NCBI RefSeq assembly: GCF_019049285.1
Contig: NZ_JAGMUL010000207.1
Span: 1 to 64,000, forward strand
Reading direction: 5' to 3'
Source: Streptomyces sp. AC550_RSS872
Lineage (GTDB): Bacteria > Actinomycetota > Actinomycetes > Streptomycetales > Streptomycetaceae
DNA length: 64,000 bases
Under the pieces are notes generated by a model. It had not been told where the DNA came from. It searched no databases and saw nothing but the letters and a program-made list of their open reading frames with translations. Made by a program: the position numbers and the translations under genes. Numbering within the stretch: the stretch's first letter is position 1; each line of letters opens with the position of its first letter. Positions 41,832 through 50,460 of this stretch are shown piece after piece.

Positions 41832-43004
41832 TCAGCGCGTTCGGCTACTTCGGATCAGCCAGAGCGTGGCGGCCAGACACAGCGCCGAGACCCCGGACAA
41901 CACAAGCGGGACCGTACGGATCCCCGACCACTCGATGGCCTTGCCCAGCGCCGGACCTGCCACCACGCCGCCGACCATGGAGGCGGCGATGACCAGCGCC
42001 CCCGCTCTGCGCGCCCGCGGGGCCACCCGGTTGAGCCAGGGCAGCCCGGTCGGGAAGATCGGGGCGATGAACAGGCCGACACCGGCATACGCGTACGGGG
42101 CGAGCGCCGGGACCGAGGCGAGCAGCAGACAGGCCGTCATGCCCGCGCATGAGACCGTGATGATGGCCTGGGCCGAGAAACGCAGCGCGATCGGGGCGAC
42201 CAGGAAGCGCCCGACGGTCATCATCAGCCAGTACACGGACGTGGCCGTGGCCGCGAATCCGGCGCCGTAGCCGACGGTCTCCAGATGCGTCGGCTCCCAG
42301 CCGCCGACACCGGCCTCGATACCGACGTGCAGCACGTACAGGGCGACGAACACGGCGAGTACGGAGGCAAGACTGCGGGCGAGGACCTGCCCGCCGTGCG
42401 ACTCACCGGCCGCCTCGGCCGGCTGCGGAGCCCGGTCGCGCACGCCGCGCAGACACAGCAGCAGCGGCAGGTTGGCCAGCGCGAAACCGAGGAAGACCGC
42501 GGGGTAGTGGCCGGAGCCGACGAGGCCGATGAGCGCCGGGCTGAGGATCGCGCCGATGCCGAAGTGCGCGTGGAGGATGTTGAGCATGGCGGTCGACCGC
42601 TGCCCGAAGCCGACGGCGAACAGCTGGTTGAGGCCGTAGTCGATCCCACCGAAGCCGAGCCCGGCCAGCAGGGCCATGGCCAGCGCGGCCGGCCAGTTCG
42701 GCGCCAGCGCGAAACCGGCCGCACCGACCGCCATCAGCAGGTACGAGGCACCGAGGATGCGCCGGTTGCCCACCCGCCCGTAGAGCCGGTCGAAGAGCAG
42801 CACACCGGCCACCCCACCGACGAAGTGCGCGCTCAACCCGAGACCGGCAGCCGACGGAGACAGCCCGAACTCCTGACGGAAGGCCGGAATCGCCGGGCCG
42901 TACAGGGCCTGGAGAGCCCCCATCAGTACGAAGCCCACGCAGGAGGCGACCACGGCGGCGTGGCTGAAGACCCGGGGGTGCGGGGGTGCCGACGTCACTG
43001 CCAT
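41832..43004 (-). CDS. MFS transporter, probably for sugars
   Basis: This 390-residue major facilitator has 12 predicted helices (VVASCVGFVLMGALQALYGP, LLFDRLYGRVGNRRILGASY as the helix 2-3 loop motif, AALAMALLAGLGFGGIDYGL, IFPTGLPWLNRVAPRARRAG). It resembles FucP/GntP-like sugar permeases rather than drug exporters. ATG 43004 is chosen; ATG 43028 inside the palindrome is an alternative. No Shine-Dalgarno is clear. It heads the unit with GH35. Confidence 0.88.
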   Translation of the reverse strand: MAVTSAPPHPRVFSHAAVVASCVGFVLMGALQALYGPAIPAFRQEFGLSPSAAGLGLSAHFVGGVAGVLLFDRLYGRVGNRRILGASYLLMAVGAAGFALAPNWPAALAMALLAGLGFGGIDYGLNQLFAVGFGQRSTAMLNILHAHFGIGAILSPALIGLVGSGHYPAVFLGFALANLPLLLCLRGVRDRAPQPAEAAGESHGGQVLARSLASVLAVFVALYVLHVGIEAGVGGWEPTHLETVGYGAGFAATATSVYWLMMTVGRFLVAPIALRFSAQAIITVSCAGMTACLLLASVPALAPYAYAGVGLFIAPIFPTGLPWLNRVAPRARRAGALVIAASMVGGVVAGPALGKAIEWSGIRTVPLVLSGVSALCLAATLWLIRSSRTR

Positions 43005-43011
43005 AAGGACG

Positions 43012-43029
43012 GATGTTACCGGTAACATC
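43012..43029. promoter_or_regulatory. Perfect 18-bp LacI-type operator
   Basis: GATGTTACCGGTAACATC is a perfect palindrome with a central CpG, matching the GalR/LacI pattern TGTTACC-GGTAACA. It is 8 bases upstream of the MFS start. The LacI-family gene at 38446-39516 is the likely cognate repressor. Confidence 0.75.
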
Positions 43030-43235
43030 GCCGCTCTCGTCAAGGTGGTTGCCTGCCTCTGGAGATGCGTCGACGGTGCCCACCCAGGGGCCCGGGGATC
43101 TGCGCGACCAGCCCACGACGACCCGCAGCCCGGCTCCAGGCCATGGCCCTCGAGTCACGATTGGACTGCCAGTACAGAATCTGGACGTGTAGTCTAGGTC
43201 GTGCCCCGATGGACCGGAGCCGACAGGAGTGGGCG

Positions 43236-43970
43236 ATGACGGCCGAGCAGCCCCTGCAAGCCGAGCGGGACGCAATCGTCGACGCCCTGAGACCGGTCGT
43301 CGACGGACTCGCGGCCACGTTCGGCCCGATGTGCGAGGTGGTCCTGCACGACTACCGGCAGCCGGACCGGTCCGTCGTCGCCGTGGCCGGTTCGGTGACC
43401 GGCCGGACCGTGGGCGGGGCGATGAGCGAGATCGGCATGCGGATCGTCGCGCGCGGCGACGACGCCGGCGACGAGCTGAACTACGTCACCCGTACCCGCA
43501 ACGGCCGACTGGTCAAGGCGTCCACCATGGTGCTGCGGGACTCGACGGGCACCGTGTTCGGGGCCCTGTGCGTCAACCTGGACGTCACCGCCGTCAACGA
43601 CGCCCACGCGCTGCTCGGCGCGCTCGCCGGCGTCGGCACCCTCAAAACCAGCGGCGCCACCTCGGCCGACGTGCCGGTCACCGCCTTCGGCAACGACATC
43701 GACTCCGTCGTCGACGCCATCCTCGACGCCCACCAGCTCCGGCAGAACGGGAGTTGGGCAGGGCTCGACCGGGCCGGGCGCCTGGAGCTGTTCCGCGGCC
43801 TGGACGAGCGGGGCGTGTTCGCCGTGCGCCGCGCGATCGAGCAGGTCGCGGCACGACTGGGCATCTCCCGCGCGTCCGCCTACAGCTATCTGTCGCAGGC
43901 GCGCGCCGAGGCCGCGACGGCGACGAACGGGGCCGCGACCGACACGACACCCTCTGGAGGACACGCGTGA
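43236..43970 (+). CDS. YheO-like PAS/HTH regulator
   Basis: This 244-residue regulator starts at 43236 behind ACAGGAG. Its N-terminal YheO/PAS-like domain reads LAATFGPMCEVVLHDYRQPD, SMSEIGMR-like text and LVKASTMVLRDSTGTVFGAL. The C-terminal HTH reads RRAIEQVAARLGISRASAYS then YLSQAR. YheO/DauR proteins regulate amino-acid catabolic genes. It overlaps the downstream PLP enzyme by GTGA, so that enzyme is likely its target pathway. Confidence 0.88.
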   Translation: MTAEQPLQAERDAIVDALRPVVDGLAATFGPMCEVVLHDYRQPDRSVVAVAGSVTGRTVGGAMSEIGMRIVARGDDAGDELNYVTRTRNGRLVKASTMVLRDSTGTVFGALCVNLDVTAVNDAHALLGALAGVGTLKTSGATSADVPVTAFGNDIDSVVDAILDAHQLRQNGSWAGLDRAGRLELFRGLDERGVFAVRRAIEQVAARLGISRASAYSYLSQARAEAATATNGAATDTTPSGGHA

Positions 43971-44944
43971 CGACCACCACCCCACCGGTCACCCTCGACG
44001 ACGTGCGCGACGCCGCCGCACGGCTCAAGGGCGTGGCCCACCACACCCCGGTGCTGCGCTCGCGCACGCTCGACGCCCTCGTCGGAGCCGAGGTCTTCCT
44101 CAAGTGCGAGAACTTCCAGCGCATGGGCGCCTTCAAGTTCCGCGGCGCCTACAACGCGGCCTCCCGGCTCACTCCGGAGCAGCTCGCGGGCGGCATCGCC
44201 GCCTACTCCTCCGGGAACCACGCCCAGGCCGTGGCCCTGGCCGCCCGTGAACTCGGCACCACTGCCGTCATCGTCATGCCCGAGGACGCCCCGCCGTCGA
44301 AGCGGGCCGCGACCTACGGCTACGGCGCCGAGATCGTCACCTACGACCGCTACACCGGCGACCGTGTCGCCATCGCCGAGGCCCTGGCCGCCGAGCGGGG
44401 CCTCACCGTCATCCCGCCGTACGAGCACCCGCACATCATGGCCGGACAGGGCACGGCCGCGCTTGAACTCCTCGAGGAAGTGGGGGAGTTGGGGGCGATG
44501 CTGGCGCCCGTCGGCGGCGGCGGGCTCATCGCCGGGACCTCCACTGTGGCCAAGGGGCTGCACCCGGGCATCCGGGTGATCGGCGTCGAACCGGAGACCG
44601 GGGACGACACCAAGCGATCCCTGGAGGCGGGCCGGCGCGTCAGCATCCCGGTGCCGCACACCATCGCCGACGGCCAGGCCCTGCACACACCCGGCGAGCT
44701 CACCTTCTCGGTCAACCAGCGGCTCGTCGACGAGATCGCGCTGGTCGGGGACGACGAGATCCGGGACGCGATGCGGTTCGCCTTCGAACGACTGAAGATC
44801 GTCGTGGAGCCGAGCGGCGCCACCCCGCTGGCCGCCCTGCTCACCGGCCGCGCGGGCGCGCTGCCGCGCCGCGTCGGTGTGATCGTCTCCGGCGGCAACA
44901 TCGACGCGGAGCGCTTCGCCGAGCTCTGCGGGAAGCGGGACTGA
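43967..44944 (+). CDS. PLP-dependent serine/threonine dehydratase or racemase
   Basis: This 325-residue fold-type II PLP enzyme starts at GTG 43967 with TGGAGGA upstream. It has KCENFQRMGAFKFRGAYNAA (Schiff-base Lys57), SSGNHAQAVA (substrate loop) and PVGGGGLIAG (phosphate loop near residue 185). The length and RVGVIVSGGNID C-terminus fit serine racemase, threonine dehydratase or threo-3-hydroxyaspartate ammonia-lyase; no ACT regulatory domain is present, so it is catabolic. Coupling to a YheO-like regulator suggests use of a D- or hydroxy-amino acid. Confidence 0.9.
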   Translation: MTTTTPPVTLDDVRDAAARLKGVAHHTPVLRSRTLDALVGAEVFLKCENFQRMGAFKFRGAYNAASRLTPEQLAGGIAAYSSGNHAQAVALAARELGTTAVIVMPEDAPPSKRAATYGYGAEIVTYDRYTGDRVAIAEALAAERGLTVIPPYEHPHIMAGQGTAALELLEEVGELGAMLAPVGGGGLIAGTSTVAKGLHPGIRVIGVEPETGDDTKRSLEAGRRVSIPVPHTIADGQALHTPGELTFSVNQRLVDEIALVGDDEIRDAMRFAFERLKIVVEPSGATPLAALLTGRAGALPRRVGVIVSGGNIDAERFAELCGKRD

Positions 44945-45099
44945 GGACCGGTTCTCGGAGCGCGTGTCCCTCGGTTGGCGGCCCCGGATGGACGGGCGGA
45001 CGATTGAGTAGTAGGAGACCGGCCACCGACGGCGGTGTCCAGGGCCGCCGGGGCGACCGGCCCCGGCCGCGCTGGGGCGCGGCCGGAAGGGAGCGCGTC

Positions 45100-45462
45100 A
45101 TGTTGGAAGTGAAGACGCTCGACAAGCCTGACGAGCGGCGTGATTTCCCCCACGGCCACATGGAAGCCGTCCATATGTCGGACCTCGACTTCGCCGTGGC
45201 AACCTTCGAGCCCGGCTGGCGCTGGACTCAGGACGTGGCCCCGATCGCGGGCACGGACACCTGTCAGATGCACCACAACGGCTACGTACTCCGAGGCCGT
45301 ATGCGCATCCGAATGGACGACGGTGGTGAGAGCGAGGTCGGCCCCGGCGACGTCTTCGTCGTCTCACCCGGACACGACGCCTGGGTCCTGGGCGACGAGC
45401 CGGTCGTGGTCTGTGACTTCCAGGGACAGACGGCGAGGGAGTTCGCGAAGAAGAACGACTAG
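45100..45462 (+). CDS. Cupin-domain protein
   Basis: This 120-residue single-domain cupin starts at 45100 behind GAAGGGAG. The core reads CQMHHNGYVLRGRMRIRMDD (H-H-Y-G metal-type motif 1) and GPGDVFVVSPGHDAWVLGDE (motif 2). RWTQDVAPIAGTDTC precedes it. The C-terminus is FQGQTAREFAKKND followed by TAG. That stop codon falls inside the left end of an inserted MITE (from 45459), so the original protein may have been longer. Function is unknown; it could be a small metal-binding enzyme. Confidence 0.85.
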   Translation: MLEVKTLDKPDERRDFPHGHMEAVHMSDLDFAVATFEPGWRWTQDVAPIAGTDTCQMHHNGYVLRGRMRIRMDDGGESEVGPGDVFVVSPGHDAWVLGDEPVVVCDFQGQTAREFAKKND

Positions 45463-45648
45463 GCCCTGTCGTTTGGATCAGCCCGGCTGTGAGGCGCGGC
45501 TCCTTTCAGCCGACCCGAGCGGGGCCTGGTGGGTGCAGCTGCAAGGCGGAGGAGGGCGCCAACGCGGAGCGTTGGCAACCGACGACAACGCCGCAGATGC
45601 GCGTGCCAGGCCCCGCGACGCCGGGGTGATCCAAACGACAGGGCCTAG
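45459..45648. mobile_element. 190-bp MITE
   Basis: The unit has perfect 22-base terminal inverted repeats (45459-45480 and 45627-45648), each beginning with CTAG and GGCCCTGTCGTTTGGATCA (right copy inverted). CTAG at both ends may be the target duplication, the YTAR type used by some IS5- and IS701-group elements. The interior has further inverted pairs (GCGGGGCCTGG with CCAGGCCCCGC; GCCAACGC-GGA-GCGTTGGC), so the single strand would fold heavily. No ORF is present; it would need a transposase in trans. The left end supplies the stop codon of the cupin gene. Confidence 0.88.
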
Positions 45649-45672
45649 CCCAGGCCGGCCCACGCCGGCACC

Positions 45673-46647
45673 TCACACGGTGACGACCACCTTCGCGCGC
45701 GCGTGCTCCACCTCCACGTACCGGATCGCCTCGGCCGCCTCGCTCAGCGGATACGTGCGTTCGACGACCGGGGCGATCTTCCCGGACTCGGTGAGTTCGC
45801 GCAGCGCCGCGAGGTTCGCCCTGCTCTGCCGGGCCGGGAGTTCGAGCAGCCGCTGGCGGGCGAAGGGCGCGGCCAGCCGCCTCCTGAAGAAGAGCCCCAT
45901 GGGTCCGACGAAGCTGCCGCCCTCGTACACGCCGCCGCCGGACAGCACGAGCGTGCCGGTGGGAGCGAGCGCGCGCCGGAACCCGGCCAGTGAGTGGTTG
46001 CCCACCAGGTCCAGCACGACGTCGTACCGCCGGCCGCCCCGGGTGAAGTCCTCCAGCCTGTAGTCGATGACCTGGTCCGCGCCGAGGGAGCGGACCAGGT
46101 CCACGTTCCGCGTGCTGCACACCGCCGTCACCTGCGCGCCGTAGGCCTTGGCGAGCTGCACGGCGAACGTCCCCACCCCGCCCGACGCGCCGTTGACCAG
46201 GACCGACTGGCCGCTCCGCACCCGGGCCACGTCCCGCAGGCCGATGAGTGCGGTGTTCCCCGCCAGGGGTATCGCCGCCGCCTGCTCGAAGGTCAGGTTG
46301 GCCGGCTTCGGGCCCACCAGGCCGTCCTTGGCGCACACGTACTCCGCGAACGCGCCGTCCGCCTCGCCGTACACCTCGTCGCCGGGCCTGAGCCCCGAGA
46401 CCCCGGCGCCCACCGCCTCCACCAGGCCCGCGAAGTCCCGGCCCCGCACGGGCGCCTTGGGCCTTCGGAACCCCATCATCGTGCGACCGATCACCGGGTC
46501 GCCGTGCATGAGGTGCCAGTCGTACGCGTTGACCGAGGCCGCGTGCACCCGCACCAGCACCTCGTCGGCCCCCGGCTCCGGCCGGTCGATGTCCCTGAAC
46601 TCCAGGACGTCCGCCGAGCCGTACCGATCCTGCATCACTGCCTTCAT
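45673..46647 (-). CDS. Zinc-independent MDR alcohol dehydrogenase/quinone reductase-like protein
   Basis: This 324-residue medium-chain dehydrogenase/reductase starts at 46647 behind GGAGGGGAT. MKAVMQDRYGSADVLEFRDI and RVHAASVNAYDWHLMHGDP are the N-terminal catalytic region; GRDFAGLVEAVGAGVSGLRP follows. The NAD(P) fold has LVNGASGGVGTFAVQLAKAY. No zinc-binding Cys cluster is seen, so it belongs to the quinone reductase-like branch. Substrate is unknown. Its 3' end is close to the MITE. Confidence 0.9.
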   Translation of the reverse strand: MKAVMQDRYGSADVLEFRDIDRPEPGADEVLVRVHAASVNAYDWHLMHGDPVIGRTMMGFRRPKAPVRGRDFAGLVEAVGAGVSGLRPGDEVYGEADGAFAEYVCAKDGLVGPKPANLTFEQAAAIPLAGNTALIGLRDVARVRSGQSVLVNGASGGVGTFAVQLAKAYGAQVTAVCSTRNVDLVRSLGADQVIDYRLEDFTRGGRRYDVVLDLVGNHSLAGFRRALAPTGTLVLSGGGVYEGGSFVGPMGLFFRRRLAAPFARQRLLELPARQSRANLAALRELTESGKIAPVVERTYPLSEAAEAIRYVEVEHARAKVVVTV

Positions 46648-46788
46648 GGGATCCCCCTCCGCTCCCGCCGAGCGTAGGAAGTCCACCGCGCGCCGGCCAT
46701 CGGGGACGAACCCTGATTTTCTCCGGGGTCCGGCCCTCTCCTCGCCCTGAGCGTCGCCGCCCAGGCCCGCGACCGGATCACCTCGTGG

Positions 46789-48153
46789 TCACACCGGCAA
46801 CAGCCGCGCCACCAACGCACTGAGCTGCCGGGCCGTACGGCACTCGTGCATCTCGACCAGCTCGGCGTAGTCGGGCGCGGCGGAGTCGCCCGTGCCCCAG
46901 CGGGAGCGCTGCTCGGGGTTCAACCAGTAGACCCGGCGCGCACGTTCGGAGATCTGTCGTACGGCCGGCAGGTTCGGGTCGCTCATGTTGGTACGGGCGT
47001 CGCCGAGGACGAACACGGTCGTGCGCGGGCCGACCGTGTCGCCGTAGCGCTCGGCGAACTCGCCCAGCGCCAGGCCGTAGTCGCTGCTGCCGTGATAGCC
47101 CGTGAGCGTGGCCTCCGCCTCGATCCGGGCGCCGAGCCCCTCGGGGTCGGCGCTGCCGTGTTCGAGCAGCTGGGTCACCTCGTCGATCCGGTTGACGAAC
47201 GCGAACACCCGCACCTTGCTGAACTGGTCGTGCAACGCCTGCACCAGCAGCATCGTGAAGTCCGAGAACCCGGACACCGAGCCCGACACATCGCACAGCA
47301 GCACCAGTTCGGGGCGGATCGGACGGCGGCGGCGCAGTACCGGCTTCATCGGCACACCGCCCGTCGACAGCGACCCGCGCAGAGTCCGCCGTAGATCGAT
47401 CGAGCCCCGGGAGGCTCGGCGGCGACGGGCGGCGAGACGGGTCGCCAGCTTGCGGGCGAGCGGCTGAACAGTCCTGCGCAGTTCGGCCAGTTGGGCCTTC
47501 CCGGCGAACAGGAAGTCCAGCCGGTCGGCGGTCGGAGTCACCGCGCGCCGGGCGATCTCGTCCCGGCCCCGCCGCTCGGCCACCCGACGCCGCGCCTCCG
47601 CGGCCACCAGCACCCGGAACGCCTCGATACGCCGGCGGATCTCGTCCTCGAGCAGCCGGTCGGTGAACCCCGAACTGCCGCCCCGCCCACGGATGTCGTC
47701 ACGCACGCGGGCGAAGAGGGTCTGCGGGCGCAGCCGTTCGAGCGTCTGGTACGACGACCAGCCGTCCGACTCCGGAGAGGAGCCGTATCCCCCGAAACCG
47801 TCGACGGCCTCGACCGCCAGCCGCGCCATCATCGCCCCGTCGTCGGCGGTCAGGGCGTCCGCCAGCCGGTCGCGGAGATCCTCCCGGCCCGCGGTCCGCT
47901 GCTCAGGGCCGCCGACGCCGCGCGGGAAGTAGAGGTCGAAGACCGGGTCGAACACCGGCCGTTGACCGGGGCCGTGCAACAGCGTCGCCGCCAGCCCTTC
48001 GCGCAGCAGCTCCCGGTCCGTGAGGCCGAGCGCCTGCACCGCCTGTGCCGCGTCCACCGTCTCGCCGGTGCCGATCCGGACGCCGTGCGCGCGCAGAGCC
48101 GCGACGAACGACGTCAGCCGCTTTGCGACCCCCGCCCCCGCGGGCGTGGTCAC
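46789..48153 (-). CDS. VWA-domain protein (CoxE-like)
   Basis: This 454-residue protein starts at GTG 48153, overlapping the MoxR stop (GTGA). The C-terminal half holds a von Willebrand A domain with a MIDAS motif (LVLLCDVSGSVSGFSDFTML, D-x-S-x-S), FAFVNRIDEVTQLLE and TTVFVLGDARTNMSD. The N-terminal region is helical and basic. CoxE-type VWA proteins work with MoxR AAA+ ATPases as metal-insertion or remodelling chaperones. No client enzyme is adjacent, so the target is unknown. Confidence 0.92.
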   Translation of the reverse strand: MTTPAGAGVAKRLTSFVAALRAHGVRIGTGETVDAAQAVQALGLTDRELLREGLAATLLHGPGQRPVFDPVFDLYFPRGVGGPEQRTAGREDLRDRLADALTADDGAMMARLAVEAVDGFGGYGSSPESDGWSSYQTLERLRPQTLFARVRDDIRGRGGSSGFTDRLLEDEIRRRIEAFRVLVAAEARRRVAERRGRDEIARRAVTPTADRLDFLFAGKAQLAELRRTVQPLARKLATRLAARRRRASRGSIDLRRTLRGSLSTGGVPMKPVLRRRRPIRPELVLLCDVSGSVSGFSDFTMLLVQALHDQFSKVRVFAFVNRIDEVTQLLEHGSADPEGLGARIEAEATLTGYHGSSDYGLALGEFAERYGDTVGPRTTVFVLGDARTNMSDPNLPAVRQISERARRVYWLNPEQRSRWGTGDSAAPDYAELVEMHECRTARQLSALVARLLPV

Positions 48154-49094
48154 AGGGCGTCCAGGTCGAGCTTGGCGGAGGCCTTGAGAACGTCGTCCTG
48201 GTGCTTGAGGAGGACGCCGAGCGTGTCCCGTACGACGGTCTCGTCCAGAGTGCCGGCGCCGAGCGCGAGCAGGGTGCGCGCCCAGTCGATGGTCTCGGCG
48301 ACCGACGGCACCTTGCGCAGGTCCATCGCCCGCAGCGCGCCCACGACCCGTACGACCGAGCGGGCCAGCGCCTCGTCGAGGCCCGGCACCTTCAGCCGTA
48401 CGATCCGCCGCTCCAACTCCTCCTCCGGGAAGCCGATGTGCAGGAACAGACAGCGGCGACGCAGCGCCTCGGACAGTTCCCGGCTCGCGTTGGAGGTGAG
48501 GACGACGAACGGGCGGCGCGTCGCGGTGATCGTGCCCAGTTCCGGGACGGTGACCTGGAAGTCGCTGAGCACCTCCAGGAGCAGGCCCTCCACCTCGACG
48601 TCCGCCTTGTCGGTCTCGTCGATCAGGAGCACCTTGGGGTCGTCGCCCCGGATGGCCGTCAGCAGCGGCCGGGTGAGCAGGAACTCCTCGCTGAAGATGT
48701 CCGTGCGCGTCTCGTCCCAGGTCTCGTCACGGCCCGCGCTGATGCGCAGCAGCTGCTTGGCGTGGTTCCACTCGTACAGCGCCCGGGACTCGTCGACCCC
48801 CTCGTAGCACTGGAGGCGCACGAGCCGCGCCCCGGCGACCTCGGCCACGGCCTTGGCCAGCTCGGTCTTGCCGACTCCGGCCGGGCCCTCCACCAGGAGC
48901 GGCTTGCCGAGGCGGTCGGCGAGGAAGACGGTCGTGGCGACCGCGGGCGAGGCGAGATAGCCGGTCCCGGCCAGACGTGCGGAGACGTCGTCGACGGAAG
49001 TGAACAACGGGGCCTCCAGCTCGGCGGCTACGGTCGGGGCGTGCGGGACGAGCAGCGCGGGCATATCTAAGCGCTTGTTCACCGATGATGTCAT
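48150..49094 (-). CDS. MoxR-family AAA+ ATPase
   Basis: This 314-residue AAA+ ATPase has Walker A LLVEGPAGVGKTELAKAVAE, the GARLVRLQCYEGVD block, Walker B DDPKVLLIDETDKADVEVEG, and sensor 1 FVVLTSNASRELSEALRRRC. It is expected to hydrolyse ATP to remodel a client together with the VWA protein it is coupled to. ATG 49094 is chosen; ATG 49109 is an alternative and neither has a strong ribosome site. It is separated from the ABC permease by 52 bp. Confidence 0.92.
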   Translation of the reverse strand: MTSSVNKRLDMPALLVPHAPTVAAELEAPLFTSVDDVSARLAGTGYLASPAVATTVFLADRLGKPLLVEGPAGVGKTELAKAVAEVAGARLVRLQCYEGVDESRALYEWNHAKQLLRISAGRDETWDETRTDIFSEEFLLTRPLLTAIRGDDPKVLLIDETDKADVEVEGLLLEVLSDFQVTVPELGTITATRRPFVVLTSNASRELSEALRRRCLFLHIGFPEEELERRIVRLKVPGLDEALARSVVRVVGALRAMDLRKVPSVAETIDWARTLLALGAGTLDETVVRDTLGVLLKHQDDVLKASAKLDLDAL

Positions 49095-49146
49095 GGAGGT
49101 TCCGCGCATCGGAAGGTGGTAGACCGATCGGTTTCCCCGCGTCCTC

Positions 49147-50457
49147 TCACGATGCCACCGCGACCGCCCTCACCGCCGGCGTCCGCAGCATCCGCCGCGC
49201 CGTGGTCAGGCTCGTCCCCAGCGTCACCGACGCCCCCACCGCGACCACCGCGCCCCCGATGCCGTAGACCTCGCCCGGCAGCGCACCGTCCGAGCGGACC
49301 ATCGTGAACGGGACGATGCCGGCCAGTGCCGCGGCCAGGCCGAGGAGTGCTCCGGTGGCGGTAAGGATCAGGGTCTCGGCGCCCACCGTCCCGAGGACCT
49401 GACCCGGGGTGGCCCCCGCCAGGCGCTGCTGGCCGAACTCCCGCGCCCGATAACTGGTCGCCGCGTACAGCGAGTTGACCAGCATCACACAGACGAAGAC
49501 CACGATGATGCCGACGACCGTGAAGTTGAGCGTCTCCAGGTTCCTGGCGTCGATCGACTTCGTCAGGCCCGAGGCGGCCACGGCGTCGCTCTCCACCGCC
49601 TGCATGGTGAGCGTGGCTGTGGCGACCGCCGTGAACAGGATCAGCGACATCAGGATCCCGGCCAGATGACCGGCCCGCTCCCGCAGGTTCCGTACGGCCA
49701 GCCAGCCGCTCGCGCCGTTCAGCGGCAGCCGGTCCAGCACGGCCTCCAGCAGTCGCGGCGCCATCAGCGCGCAGCCCACCGACAGCAGGATGGCCCCATA
49801 GGCGGGCGGTGCCATCAGGGCCGCGTCCGTCGCCGAGAACACGAACGTGGAGGAGGCCGACGCGGTGCCGGTGAGCAGCGCGGCGTACGCGAGGAACTTC
49901 CGTGCCCCGCCCCGCCGTTCACGCCCGCGTGTCGCGCGCCGTACGGCCAGGAAGGCGGCGCCCGCCGACGCGAGCAGCGTGATGCCGATGCCCGTCAGGA
50001 GCGCGATCGGGCCGAAGGAGGGGGCCACGGACTCGGCCACCTGGCCGCTGTCCTGGAACACCTCCAGCAGCGCCCGGCCACCCAGCATCGCCGGGCCGAT
50101 CGCCAGCGCCGCGCCCACCAGGGCCACGACCACCGCCTCGCCGACCACCATCCGCTGGAGCTGCGCGGGAGTCGCCCCCGAGCAGCGCAGCAGATCCAGC
50201 TCGGCCGCGCGTTGCCGGACGTTGACCGTCAGGGCGGAGGCGACGGCGAAGAAGACCAGCAGGGTGCCGTAGCCGCCGACCACGCCCGCGGCGGTGGACA
50301 GCGTCTGCGCGCCGGCCGAGTCCACTCCGTCCTGAGCCGCCGTGTCGTGCATCGAGTTGAACGTCATGATGATCGCCGCGCCCAGGAACGCGGACAGCAG
50401 CGTCGCGAGGAACCGCCCGGGACGGTGCCGTATCGACCGCAAGGCCAGCAGGAACAT
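49147..50457 (-). CDS. ABC transporter permease (FtsX-like, MacB type)
   Basis: This 436-residue permease has an N-terminal helix (FLALLSAFLGAAIIMTF-like) after a basic RHRPGRF start, a central FtsX region (LLVFFAVASALTVNVRQRAA then ELDLLRCSGATPAQLQRMVV) and a second one at the C-terminus (FVCVMLVNSLYAATSYRARE then FGQQRLAGATPGQVLGTVGA). The repeated R-x-x-E(L/F)-x-x-x-R-x-x-G-A-T-P pattern marks two FtsX domains. It forms an exporter or resistance pump with the adjacent ATPase, 3 bp away. Substrate is unknown. Confidence 0.9.
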   Translation of the reverse strand: MFLLALRSIRHRPGRFLATLLSAFLGAAIIMTFNSMHDTAAQDGVDSAGAQTLSTAAGVVGGYGTLLVFFAVASALTVNVRQRAAELDLLRCSGATPAQLQRMVVGEAVVVALVGAALAIGPAMLGGRALLEVFQDSGQVAESVAPSFGPIALLTGIGITLLASAGAAFLAVRRATRGRERRGGARKFLAYAALLTGTASASSTFVFSATDAALMAPPAYGAILLSVGCALMAPRLLEAVLDRLPLNGASGWLAVRNLRERAGHLAGILMSLILFTAVATATLTMQAVESDAVAASGLTKSIDARNLETLNFTVVGIIVVFVCVMLVNSLYAATSYRAREFGQQRLAGATPGQVLGTVGAETLILTATGALLGLAAALAGIVPFTMVRSDGALPGEVYGIGGAVVAVGASVTLGTSLTTARRMLRTPAVRAVAVAS

Positions 50458-50460
50458 CGC

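Noticed and set aside
46789-49094. MoxR-VWA pair as a phage-defence module
   Set aside because: No nuclease, protease effector or other defence gene is adjacent, and this pair is a common chaperone arrangement.
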